From Solirubrobacterales bacterium (lineage in GTDB: Bacteria; Actinomycetota; Thermoleophilia; Solirubrobacterales; Solirubrobacteraceae), in the NCBI GenBank assembly GCA_003151895.1, contig PLYX01000184.1, positions 1 through 12,674 on the forward strand: a DNA stretch of 12,674 bases. The letters run 5' to 3'. Of this stretch, positions 1-7,900 are shown piece by piece; within the stretch, counting starts at the first letter, position 1, and every line of letters starts with the position of its first letter. The position numbers were made by a program, and so were the translations under genes. Under the pieces are notes generated by a model that was not told the origin of the DNA, made no database searches, and was given only the letters and a program-made list of their open reading frames with translations.

Positions 1-119
1 GGTTCGTCGGCGACCCGGCCGACAGAATCATCTACGCCACTGCTCGCAACGCGGGGGCGCGGCTTCTCACACGCGATAGGAGCCTGCGCGCGTTCGATCC
101 TCGCGGCACGATCTGGTAG
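1..119 (+). CDS. PIN-domain (VapC-like) ribonuclease toxin, 3' end only
   Basis: The reading frame starts at base 3 and runs 38 codons to TAG at 117-119; the start lies outside the window. It begins FVGDPADRIIYATARNAGAR and continues LLTRDRSLRAFD. This is the C-terminal third of a VapC-type PIN domain: the GDPAD.II..TA helix carries a catalytic acidic residue, and the LLTRD strand carries the last one. PIN toxins of this family are metal-dependent endoribonucleases that cleave tRNA or rRNA and are held inactive by a VapB partner, which would lie upstream outside the window. The subfamily differs from the PIN protein at the other end (12109-12570), so the two are not a simple duplication. The family call rests on the motif; activity cannot be judged from the fragment. 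Confidence 0.8.
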   Translation, partial: FVGDPADRIIYATARNAGARLLTRDRSLRAFDPRGTIW

Positions 120-139
120 CGGTACGCAGAGCCCTCCCC

Positions 140-267
140 ACCTCTCAATTCAAGTACCCAATCTTTGTCTTGCCGGGGCGGCTGGGGGCGGCGATGCTGC
201 TCTCAGGAATTTGACATGCGTCGTGGAGCGAGGGGTGCTTCCCCCGTTTGAGTTGTTCGAGGAGGGG
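140..267 (+). promoter_or_regulatory. Conserved leader element, copy 1 (relic of a lost gene)
   Basis: This is one of three ~125-bp copies (others at 1233-1360 and 9644-9769). All begin acctct(a/c)aattcaag and end ttcgaggaggg, a strong Shine-Dalgarno. The arms AATTCAAG (147-154) and TTTGAGTT (247-254) can pair with six Watson-Crick and two G-U pairs, extended by C146-G255. Inside, CCCA (157-160) can pair with TGGG (183-186), and GCCG (172-175) with CGGC (179-182) across a three-base loop. Here the Shine-Dalgarno is followed not by a start codon but by the 3' end of a broken secreted-protein gene, so this copy probably no longer regulates anything. The repeat and its pairing are seen directly; an RNA role is inferred. 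Confidence 0.75.
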
Positions 268-269
268 GT

Positions 270-420
270 TGCACGCGGAAACGTTCATCGGCCCCGCGGG
301 GATCACGAGCAGCACGCTCCGCACGATCCCGGATGTCCCGGTCGGCACCTTCGAACTGACCCGTCCGCAGGACAAGCTATCGGCGCTCGGCGCGAACGCC
401 AGCCTGTGCAAGGTCAAGGT
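270..420 (+). pseudogene. 3'-terminal remnant of a secreted-protein gene (paralogue of the gene at 4900-8343)
   Basis: In one frame this reads HAETFIGPAGITSSTLR, then IPDVPVGTFEL, then SALGANASLCKVK. It aligns without gaps to residues ~1025-1073 of the intact secreted protein (HGETFISTKGITSSTFR, IPDVPIGSFEL, SALGANANLCKVK). DNA identity is also high; for example, an 18-base stretch around gggatcacgagcagcacg is the same in both. Homology starts 2-3 bases after the Shine-Dalgarno of leader copy 1 and stops near 420, before the lysine-rich tail; the frame then runs on into unrelated sequence to a stop at 503-505. The simplest reading is that an internal deletion removed a first secreted gene and nearly all of a second, joining leader to 3' end. 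Nothing here should make a folded protein. Confidence 0.8.
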
Positions 421-435
421 CCCAGCCGCGGGCCC

Positions 436-780
436 CTACGCAACCCCGGACAGCTGCCGCAGCTCGCGCACGGGTCGGCGGCCGAGGCGGCACGCCGTCG
501 CGTAAGGGGTGGCATGGCCGTCCACGCGTGAGGCGATGTTGACCGCGACGCGGTGACGCAGGCGGTCGAGCACGGTACGTGGCCGGGGTGCGAGCAAGAG
601 CTCGATCTCCTCGTCGACCACAAGCGTTGCGCGACCTTCCGCGAGGTTGCGCCACACGACCTCATCGGCCCACTCCTCGTCGGCGGGCACGAACTCGACG
701 CCGTTGGGGTAGCCGAGGTCGTCGTCGCTTAGCGTCGCGGCTTTGAAGAGCCTGCTTGTCTTCTCGTTGATCGTGCTCAT
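436..780 (-). CDS. Hypothetical 114-aa protein, second gene of a two-gene unit (possible antitoxin or partner)
   Basis: Start ATG at 780-778 overlaps the stop of the upstream gene as ATGA. A GGGAG Shine-Dalgarno at 793-789 is spaced 8 bases from it, so this start is preferred over the in-frame one at 816. The protein starts MSTINEKTSRLFKAA. Its first half is acidic (SDDDLGY, PADEEWADEVVW, VVDEEIELLL) and its last third is Arg-rich (RTVLDRLRHRVAVNIASR, RLGRRPVRELR). It has no signal peptide or membrane segment. I do not recognise the family. Translational coupling to a TumE/DUF7718-like gene suggests that the two products work together, perhaps as a toxin-antitoxin pair, but the sequence alone does not show which is which. 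Its 3' end stops ~16 bases from the homology breakpoint of the secreted-protein remnant on the other strand. Confidence 0.6.
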   Translation of the reverse strand: MSTINEKTSRLFKAATLSDDDLGYPNGVEFVPADEEWADEVVWRNLAEGRATLVVDEEIELLLAPRPRTVLDRLRHRVAVNIASRVDGHATPYATACRLGRRPVRELRQLSGVA

Positions 781-1055
781 CGTGTGCTCTCCCAGCTTTG
801 GATGATATCGCTCCAACCGGCTTCCAGCTTGGTTTCGGCGGCGTGCATCGCCTCGTTGACCGGACCATGAACGACGATTGGACGCTGCTTCTCGATGCCG
901 ACATAGCGGTGCTCGTGGTGCTCTTCGGGGTCATGAGCATTGTCGAATGCCCGCACGGTGTGCCATGTGTCGTCGCGCTGCACGAGCAGCACGATTGCGT
1001 ACTCGACGGGATGGGCGCTTGAGCGCTCGGTCACGATCAGCACGCCCGGCGCCAA
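777..1055 (-). CDS. TumE / DUF7718-like small protein, probable toxin component; start region looks frameshifted
   Basis: The frame encodes HPVEYAIVLLVQRDDTWHTV, then RAFDNAHDPEEHHEHRYVG, and ends in NEAMHAAETKLEAGWSDIIQSW. The strand, W..VR.(F/Y)DN.H....H.HRY and C-terminal helix pattern is that of DUF7718 and the related TumE/DUF6516 toxin-like proteins; I recall this from the families and could not check it. The coordinates use a TTG at 1055, with GTG at 1043 also possible, but neither has a good Shine-Dalgarno. An excellent AAGGA (1079-1075) sits 6 bases before an ATG at 1068-1066 that is out of frame by one base. Dropping one base of the GGCGC just before the TTG would restore MTTALAPGVLIVTERSSAHP. 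A LexA-type palindrome (1086-1099) lies just upstream. The stop overlaps the next gene's ATG. Confidence 0.6.
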   Translation of the reverse strand: MAPGVLIVTERSSAHPVEYAIVLLVQRDDTWHTVRAFDNAHDPEEHHEHRYVGIEKQRPIVVHGPVNEAMHAAETKLEAGWSDIIQSWESTR

Positions 1056-1085
1056 GCGCCGTCGTCATGTGCGGTCCTTAGGCAT

Positions 1086-1099
1086 CGAACACACGTTCG
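1086..1099 (-). promoter_or_regulatory. Candidate LexA (SOS) operator
   Basis: The sequence CGAACACACGTTCG is a perfect 5-bp inverted repeat (CGAAC/GTTCG) with a 4-base spacer. It matches the known Gram-positive and actinobacterial LexA operator form CGAAC-N4-GTTCG. It lies 6 bases upstream of the AAGGA Shine-Dalgarno and 17 bases from the ATG at 1068 of the minus-strand gene pair. That is a position where a repressor would cover the promoter or transcription start. DNA-damage control of that pair is inferred; LexA itself is not in the window. Confidence 0.5.
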
Positions 1100-1232
1100 C
1101 ATGTGCTTGGGACGGAACTCGGCGCGGAGTGGCCATGCGCCGCCGGTTTGGCTTGGATGCCACGCCGCGCGCGCGGTTGCGGGCGCGGGTCCTCCTCAGC
1201 GCGCTGTCGGTCGTGGGCACGTGCGCTCGGCC

Positions 1233-1360
1233 ACCTCTAAATTCAAGTACCCAAATTTTGTCTTGTCGCTGCGGCTGGGCTCGGCAATGCTGCGTTTCGA
1301 GATTTGAGGTGCGTCGTGGAGCGAGGGGTGCTGCCTTTCGCTTTAGCTATTCGAGGAGGG
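1233..1360 (+). promoter_or_regulatory. Conserved leader element, copy 2 (upstream of the secreted-protein operon)
   Basis: This copy has the same start (acctctaaattcaagtaccc) and end (ttcgaggaggg) as the others. The outer arms AATTCAAG (1240-1247) and CTTTAGCT (1341-1348) pair more weakly here, with five Watson-Crick pairs, one G-U and two mismatches. The inner pairing is kept: CCCA (1250-1253) with TGGG (1276-1279), and GTCG (1265-1268) with CGGC (1272-1275). The last of these changes a C-G pair to U-G relative to the other copies. Relative to them this copy has one extra base near 1338, which also shifts any peptide frame. The Shine-Dalgarno is 9 bases from the ATG at 1370. A riboswitch-like or protein-sensing leader is inferred, not shown. 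Confidence 0.75.
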
Positions 1361-1369
1361 GAACTGCCG

Positions 1370-4300
1370 ATGAGGATTCTTGTTCGTAGCGTTGTGAGCG
1401 CCCTCTGCACGCTGGCCGGCTGCCTGGCGCTCGGCGCCTCCGCCGTCCCGGCCCTGGCCGCCGCCCCGGAAGCGCCGGAAACGGGGGGCGCGAGCTCGAT
1501 CACGGCTACCTCGGCGATCCTGGGGGGCGTGCTCAACCCGAAAGCTCCGGGTGAAGCGGGCGTGTACTACTTCGTGTATGCCCCGCGCGGCGCGGCGTGC
1601 ACCGCATACGGGTTCACCGCCGAAGCGATCACGCCCGGCTTTGAAAAAGAAACCGTCACCCCGCTTGAAGCAGGCGGTCTTGAACCGAGCACGCTCTACA
1701 CCTACTGCCTGGTCGACCGCAGCGAAGAGACCGGCGAAACAACCGTCGGGTCCTCAAAAACGTTCACCACGCTCGCCACACCGCCCACGGTGGAAGGCGA
1801 GGCGTCATCGGGTGTCAACTCGACCGTCGCCACGATGGAAGCGCAGGTCAATCCGAACAATCAGGTCACCTCGTGCGTGGTGCAGTACGGCAAGACGATC
1901 GCTTACGGCACGAACGTAGCGTGTGAACCGGCGAGCCTTGAAGGCTTCGGCAACCAGCGTGTCGCTCTGCCCGTGACCGGCCTGGAGGCGGGCACGACCT
2001 ACCACTTCCGCATGGTCGCCGAAAACGCGGCGCACGAAAAGACAGAAGGAGCAGATCAGTCTTTCACGACGGTTCCCGTCCCGACCACGGACACCCCCAG
2101 TCCGGTGGCGGCGTCCACAGCGACCCTGAAGGGTCATCTCACGCTCGATGCGGTGGATACGCAGTACTCGTTCGAGTACAACGCGGGCGGCGAATGCACG
2201 GGTGGCACCACCACCACCGCAGAAGACGCCGGCACCGGGTCCGCGAGCACACCGGTGCATACGGCAATCACGGGCCTGATCCCACACACGCAGTACACGG
2301 TGTGCATGGTCGCCTCAAACGTGTTCGGGTCCGAAACAGCACCCGGGGTCGCGTTTGAAACACCCCCGGGACCACCGGCGCTTGAAAGCGAAAGCGAGTT
2401 CGTCACCGAAGTCGCGGCGGCGAGCGCGACGCTCCACGCGAACCTCGATCCCGCCGGTGCGGAAACCACCTACCATTTCCAGTACGTCACCCAGGCGCAG
2501 TTTGAAGAAGATGGGTACGCCAAAGCGCAGAGCACACCCGAGTCTGCGTCGATCGGAGCCGATAACAGCCACCATCCGGCCCTCGCGCACATTCAGGGAC
2601 TGATGGCCGCCACGACCTACCACTACCGGGTCGCGGCCACCAATTCGGTTGAAACCGTCGACGGCCCCGACCTTACGTTCACTACGCAGGTCCCCGGCGG
2701 AGTGTTCACGCTTCCCGACAATCGCCGCTGGGAATTGGTCTCTCCGCCGAACAAGCACGGCGCGACGATCTATCCCGCCGGCGAAATGGGAGTGCTGCAG
2801 GCCGCCGCCGCGGGGGACGCGATCACCTACCTGGCGAATGCGCCAACTGAACTCGAACCGAGGGGCTTCTCAAACGAAGTGCAGGTTTACTCCGCGCGTA
2901 GCGCAGGTGGCTGGTCTTCGCGGGACATCGCGATGCAACACGACCAAGTAACGGGCGCCTCAGTGGGCGGGGGTTTTGAGTACCGGTTCTTCTCGCCGGA
3001 TCTGTCGTTGGCGCTCGTTGAACCGCAGGGCCGATTCACGCGTCTGGTGGGTGAAGAAACCGCGCCTGAAGCTACCGAACGTACCGTCTACCTACGGCAC
3101 GACGCCACCTGCCCCACGACGCCCGCGACCTGCTATACGCCTCTGGTGACGGCTGCCAATGTGCCTCCGGGCACCGAATTCGGCGGCAACCCGGAAACTC
3201 TCAGGAGCCCCGTGAAGTTCGTTGGGGCGACGCCGGACCTCAGTCATGTGATTGTCAATTCAGAAGAAGGCGCGGCCCTGACCTCCACGCCAGGTGATAA
3301 AGGAGGACTGGTCGAGTGGACCGGCGCCAACTTGCAGCTCATCAGCATCCTGCCCGCGAGCGAAGGCGGAACGCCTGTGCACAGTGCCTACCTCGGGGAT
3401 GAATACCCTGGTGGCAAATCAAGGCACGCCATCTCTGACGACGGTACGCGCATTTTCTGGACCGACCGTCAAAATCCAGAGCTATCGCTATATATGCGCG
3501 ACACCACCAAGGGTGAAACGCTACGCATCGGAGGGACCAACAAGGTTCTGTTCGAGACGGCCAGCGACGACGGCTCGCGAGTGTTCTTCGTCGAAGCCAA
3601 CGAAGGAGAAGGCACAGCAAACCTGGACGTGTGCGACGTGACGGAAGTTGCGGGCAAGCTTGCGTGCAAAACGACGCTGTTGGCGCCCAAACTGGCGGAC
3701 GGGGCGCAGAGTGGCGGGTCGCCCGGGGCGAGTGCAGACGGGTCGTACGTGTATTTCGTATCGACGGCAGCGTTGACGTCGAAAGCCGTATCCGGCGGGG
3801 ACAATCTCTACGTCGATCACAACAGCGGGGCGGCGTGGGAAGCGCCGACTTTGATCGCGACGCTCTCGCAAGAAGACAAATCAGACTGGGCCCAGGAACT
3901 CAATCGTATGACCGCGCGAGTCTCCCCTAACGGTGACTGGCTCGCGTTCATGTCGAAGAACAGGCTGACGGGCTATGACAACAGGGACGCGAACAGCGGC
4001 GAACCGGACGAGGAGGTATACCTCTACAACGTGAGCCACGACCGCCTAGTCTGTGCGTCATGCAACCCGACCGGCTCGAGACCCGTAGGGATCCAAATGG
4101 GCGAATTGGGCTTTATCTATGAACCGGGTATACTTGGTGGTGGTGACGGGACATGGCCGAAGACCACATGGTTGGCGGCGAACATCCCGGGGTGGACGCC
4201 ATACGCGAAAAATTTCGCCCTATATCAGCCGCGCTACCTGTCTGACAATGGCCGCTTGTTCTTCAACAGCGGCGACGCTCTCGCTCCGCAGGATATCAAC

Positions 4301-4903
4301 GGCACGTGGGATGTGTACGAGTACGAGCCGCCGGCGGTCGGCGGTTGCAGTAGCCACTTGGCGACTTTCAGCGAACGGTCGGGTGGCTGTGTCAGCCTGA
4401 TCTCCTCGGGCGCCTCGACTTCACAGTCGGCGTTCATAGATGCGAGCGCCACCGGGGGCATAGATGCGAAAGGTGGCGAAGGGGGTGGCGACGTCTTCTT
4501 CCTGACGGCGAGCCAGTTGACCTCGCAGGATTTCGGCGGGAGCTTCGACATATACGATGCGCGCGAATGCACAAACCAGGCGCCGTGCGCGAACCTGTCG
4601 GTCACGCCGCCTCCGTGTTCAACCGGGGATTCATGTAAGGCTGCGCCGTCGCCGCAGCCGGCGATCTTCGGCTCGCCTTCGAGTGCCACGTTCGCGGGCG
4701 CAGGCAATGTCGTGTCGCAGGGATTCAAGCCGAGTGTCGCACCCAGGTCATTGACGCGGGCGCAGAAGCTCGCAAAGGCGCTGGCGGCGTGCAGGAAGGG
4801 GCCGCGGAAGAAGCGCGCGGCGTGCAAGCGGCGCGCCAGGAGGCACTATCGAGCGACGCAGTCGTGGCGTAAGACCAAGGCGACGAAGAGGGGACACCGG
4901 TGA
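1370..4903 (+). CDS. Large secreted protein: four fibronectin-III-like domains plus a PD40/TolB-type beta-propeller
   Basis: This is a 1177-aa protein. ATG at 1370 is chosen over in-frame TTG at 1304 because it follows the GGAGGGG Shine-Dalgarno and opens a Sec signal peptide (MRILVRSVVSALCTLAGCLA, with A-rich cleavage near residue 31, ...PALAA). Four ~100-residue fibronectin-III-like repeats follow (roughly residues 35-440). Each ends in L...T.Y...(V/M)..N or S.E....(S/F)FTT (for example LEAGTTYHFRMVAENAA and LMAATTYHYRVAATNSV). From ~445 (LPDNRRWELVSPPNKHGA) to ~1110 come propeller-type blades marked by SDDGTRIFWTD (~689), SDDGSRVFFVEA, SADGSYVYFVST, SPNGDWLAFMS, SDNGRLFFNSG and GGDVFFLTASQL. 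The tail from ~1127 is LTRAQKLAKALAACRKG, then Arg/Lys-rich. It is probably an exported envelope or adhesion protein. No catalytic motif was seen. Its stop overlaps the next gene's GTG start (GTGA). Confidence 0.85.
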   Translation: MRILVRSVVSALCTLAGCLALGASAVPALAAAPEAPETGGASSITATSAILGGVLNPKAPGEAGVYYFVYAPRGAACTAYGFTAEAITPGFEKETVTPLEAGGLEPSTLYTYCLVDRSEETGETTVGSSKTFTTLATPPTVEGEASSGVNSTVATMEAQVNPNNQVTSCVVQYGKTIAYGTNVACEPASLEGFGNQRVALPVTGLEAGTTYHFRMVAENAAHEKTEGADQSFTTVPVPTTDTPSPVAASTATLKGHLTLDAVDTQYSFEYNAGGECTGGTTTTAEDAGTGSASTPVHTAITGLIPHTQYTVCMVASNVFGSETAPGVAFETPPGPPALESESEFVTEVAAASATLHANLDPAGAETTYHFQYVTQAQFEEDGYAKAQSTPESASIGADNSHHPALAHIQGLMAATTYHYRVAATNSVETVDGPDLTFTTQVPGGVFTLPDNRRWELVSPPNKHGATIYPAGEMGVLQAAAAGDAITYLANAPTELEPRGFSNEVQVYSARSAGGWSSRDIAMQHDQVTGASVGGGFEYRFFSPDLSLALVEPQGRFTRLVGEETAPEATERTVYLRHDATCPTTPATCYTPLVTAANVPPGTEFGGNPETLRSPVKFVGATPDLSHVIVNSEEGAALTSTPGDKGGLVEWTGANLQLISILPASEGGTPVHSAYLGDEYPGGKSRHAISDDGTRIFWTDRQNPELSLYMRDTTKGETLRIGGTNKVLFETASDDGSRVFFVEANEGEGTANLDVCDVTEVAGKLACKTTLLAPKLADGAQSGGSPGASADGSYVYFVSTAALTSKAVSGGDNLYVDHNSGAAWEAPTLIATLSQEDKSDWAQELNRMTARVSPNGDWLAFMSKNRLTGYDNRDANSGEPDEEVYLYNVSHDRLVCASCNPTGSRPVGIQMGELGFIYEPGILGGGDGTWPKTTWLAANIPGWTPYAKNFALYQPRYLSDNGRLFFNSGDALAPQDINGTWDVYEYEPPAVGGCSSHLATFSERSGGCVSLISSGASTSQSAFIDASATGGIDAKGGEGGGDVFFLTASQLTSQDFGGSFDIYDARECTNQAPCANLSVTPPPCSTGDSCKAAPSPQPAIFGSPSSATFAGAGNVVSQGFKPSVAPRSLTRAQKLAKALAACRKGPRKKRAACKRRARRHYRATQSWRKTKATKRGHR

Positions 4904-7900
4904 TCGCAATGAGTTCACTTAGAAGAGCAATTTTCGGTACTGTCACGCTCGCTGTGCTGACCGTGTGCCTCGCGTTCGCGGGGAGCGCGACTGCCGCCAC
5001 GACCGCGTGGTGGCAGCTCAACGCTGTCTCGGCCCCGGCGCACCTGCCGCCTGGCGGCAGTGGCACGATCATCGTGTCGGCGACCGATCTTGGTGATGCG
5101 GAAGTCAACACCTCTAATGTACCTGTCAAGCTCATCGACAAACTGCCCCCGAATGTGACGGCTGCATCCGCATCGGGCAAGGCCGGCCTGTTTGGCATCC
5201 GGGGCTCGGTGGAATGCTCTGTGACCTCACCCACGCTCGTGGAATGCACGTTCGAAGGGAAACTCCCGGCGTATGAAGGGCTCGAAATCGAAATCGCAGT
5301 GACGGTCGGGACCGAAGCCCAATCAAGCGAACTGAACGAAGTGAGCGTGTCGGGCGGAGAATCCTACGCGTGCAACGAAGTCGCTTTCGATGCCGGCTCA
5401 TACACGAACAGCGGGTGCAGCTCAGAAGGCGAGGGCAGTTTCGAAAAGCAGCTGTCCGGCAAACCGCTGCTTGGCGCGTCGGCCACGCGGCAGCTTGTGG
5501 TGAGCAGCACGCCGACGCCGTTTGGGGTCGAAGACTATGAATTGACGGCGTCGAACGAGGATGGCTCACGCGATACGCAGGCCGGCTCGCACCCATTCAG
5601 CTTGACGACGACGTTGACCTTGAACCGGTCTGCGGGGCAGCCCTACCAGCCGGCGCTGCCGAAGGACCTGAACTTCAAGCTGCCGCCAGGTCTGATAGGC
5701 AACCCGTCCCCGTTCCCACAGTGCTCGGATGTCGCGTTCGCCAAAGTATATAACTTCATAAACGACTGTCCAGCAGCTACCGTGCTGGGCGTCGCCTCCG
5801 TGTCGATCCGCCTGCCGGGGGCGGAAAACCAAGTGCTTCAGGTTGCAGTCCCGGTCTTCAACCTGAAGCCGGCGATCGGTGAGCCCGCGCGTTTCGGCTT
5901 CGAGGCTTTGGCTGTTCCCGTGACGCTTGACACGTCCGTGCGCACGGGTGGGGACTATGGGGTGACGGTCAGTGTCGAGAACATCACGCAGACCGCGAGC
6001 TTCTACGGCAGCCAGGTGACGTTCTGGGGCGTCCCGGGAGACTCGCGCCACGATCAGTCGCGCGGGTGGGCCTGCCTGGGCATCTGGGGTCTGATCCAGC
6101 GAGAACGAGTTGGACCGTGCGATTCGCTGGGGCAGTCACAACCGCCGCCGCTGCTTGCGCTGCCGACGTCCTGTACAGGCGCGTTGCAGACATCGGTGCT
6201 GGCCGACTCCTGGGCGCAGGCCGGTAGCTTCCAGGCGCCTGTGGAGCCGGCTTTCGAGCAGAGCTTGGACGGTTGCGATCATCTGCAGTTCACTCCGTCG
6301 ATCAGTGTCGTTCCGGATGGCCAGGCCGGCAGCACGCCGACAGGTCTGACGGTGGGGGTCCATGTTCCCCAGGATCTAATGCTGAACCCGAATGGTCTGG
6401 CCGAGGCTGACGTGAAGGACACGACGGTCACGCTGCCTGCGGGTGTTGGGTTGAACCCGGCCGCAGCCGATGGCCTGGAGTCGTGCACGGATGTCGCGGA
6501 AGCGGGTCGTCCGGAAGGCGAGATCGCGCTGAACTCGGCCACTCCGATCGCGTGTCCCGAAGCGTCGAAGGTAGCCACGGTTGAAATCAAGTCGCCGTTG
6601 TTGCCCAACCCGCTCGTGGGCGCCGCGTACCTGGCGGCGCAGACCGCGAACCCGTTCAAGTCGTTGGTGGCGTTGTACCTCGTCGCCGAAGACCCCGTGT
6701 CGGGCACGCTGATCAAGGTCGCCGGCGAAGTCAAACTGGATCCTGTGACAGGCCAGTTGGTCACGACGTTCGAAAACACGCCGCAACTGCCGTTCGAAGA
6801 TTTGAAGCTGCACTTCTTCGGGGGTGATCGCGCGCCGCTTGCCACGCCGGCCTTGTGCGGGTCCTACACGACGAGCACGTCAATAGCGCCGTGGTCTGGC
6901 AACGAACCGGCGACTCCGTCGTCCACGTTTGAAATCAATGCGGGACCGCATGGTGCTCCGTGCAGCAATCCGTTGCCGTTCTCCCCGTCGTTGACGGCCG
7001 GCACGACGAGCATCCAGGCGGGAGGGTTCAGCCCGTTCACGATGACGATGTCCAGGGGCGACGGCAACCAGAACCTCAAGGCCGTGCAGCTGCACATGCC
7101 GCCGGGCCTGTTGGGCACGCTCTCCAGCGTGAAACTGTGCCCTGAAGGACAGGCGAACGCGGGCACGTGTGGGCCGGAAAGTGAGATCGGCGAAACGACC
7201 GTCAGCGTCGGTCTCGGCGGCAACCCGTTCAGCGTGACCGGCGGCAGGGTGTACATCACAGGCCCCTATAACGGAGCCCCATACGGCCTGTCGATCGTCA
7301 ACCCGGCAAAGGCGGGACCGTACGACCTCGGCAACGTGATCGTCAGGGCGAAGATCGAAGTCGACCCGATCACCTCGGCCTTGACGATCACGACAGATGG
7401 GTCAGGTCCGTATGTGATCCCGCACATCCTGGACGGCATTCCGCTGCAGATCCAGCACATCAACGTGATCATCAACCGGCCGAACTTCACCTTCAACCCG
7501 ACGAACTGCTCCCCGACGGCGATCACCGGCAGCTTGACGAGCGGCGAAGGCGCCAGCTCGACGCTGAAAGTGCCCTTCCAGGTCACCAACTGCGCCACGC
7601 TGGCGTTCAAACCGCAGTTCAAAGTCTCCACGGCCGGGAAAACCTCGCGAGCCACGGGCGCGAGCCTCGACGTGAAGCTCTCCTATCCGAAAGCGGCGTG
7701 GGGCTCGCAGGCGAACATCAAGTCGGTCAAGGTCAACCTGCCCAAGCAACTGCCATCGAGGTTGACGACATTGCAGAAGGCGTGTCCGGACAACGTGTTC
7801 GAAGCGAATCCGGCGTCCTGCCCCGCCGCGTCGCGGATCGGGACGGCGACCGCCACGACACCGATCATCCCCGTCGCGCTCTCGGGCCCCGCCTATTTCG

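Larger units (their letters stand above)
1069..1369. other. Intergenic region between the minus-strand pair and the secreted-protein operon
   Basis: This ~300-base gap holds the Shine-Dalgarno (1079-1075) and LexA-like site (1086-1099) of the minus-strand pair on its left, and leader copy 2 (1233-1360) on its right. Between ~1100 and 1232 I see very G/C-rich sequence (for example the alternating CG around 1161-1172), no convincing reading frame, no hairpin with a U-tract and no clear -35/-10 pair. Divergent promoters for the two units must lie here. Confidence 0.6.

Noticed and set aside
1304..1369. N-terminal extension of the first secreted protein from TTG at 1304
   Set aside because: The 22 extra residues are the translation of the leader element, precede the Shine-Dalgarno and would spoil the signal peptide starting at 1370.
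4234..4827. Minus-strand open frame of ~197 codons
   Set aside because: It is antisense to the propeller-domain gene, whose protein features are clear; the minus frame has no domain or start signal.
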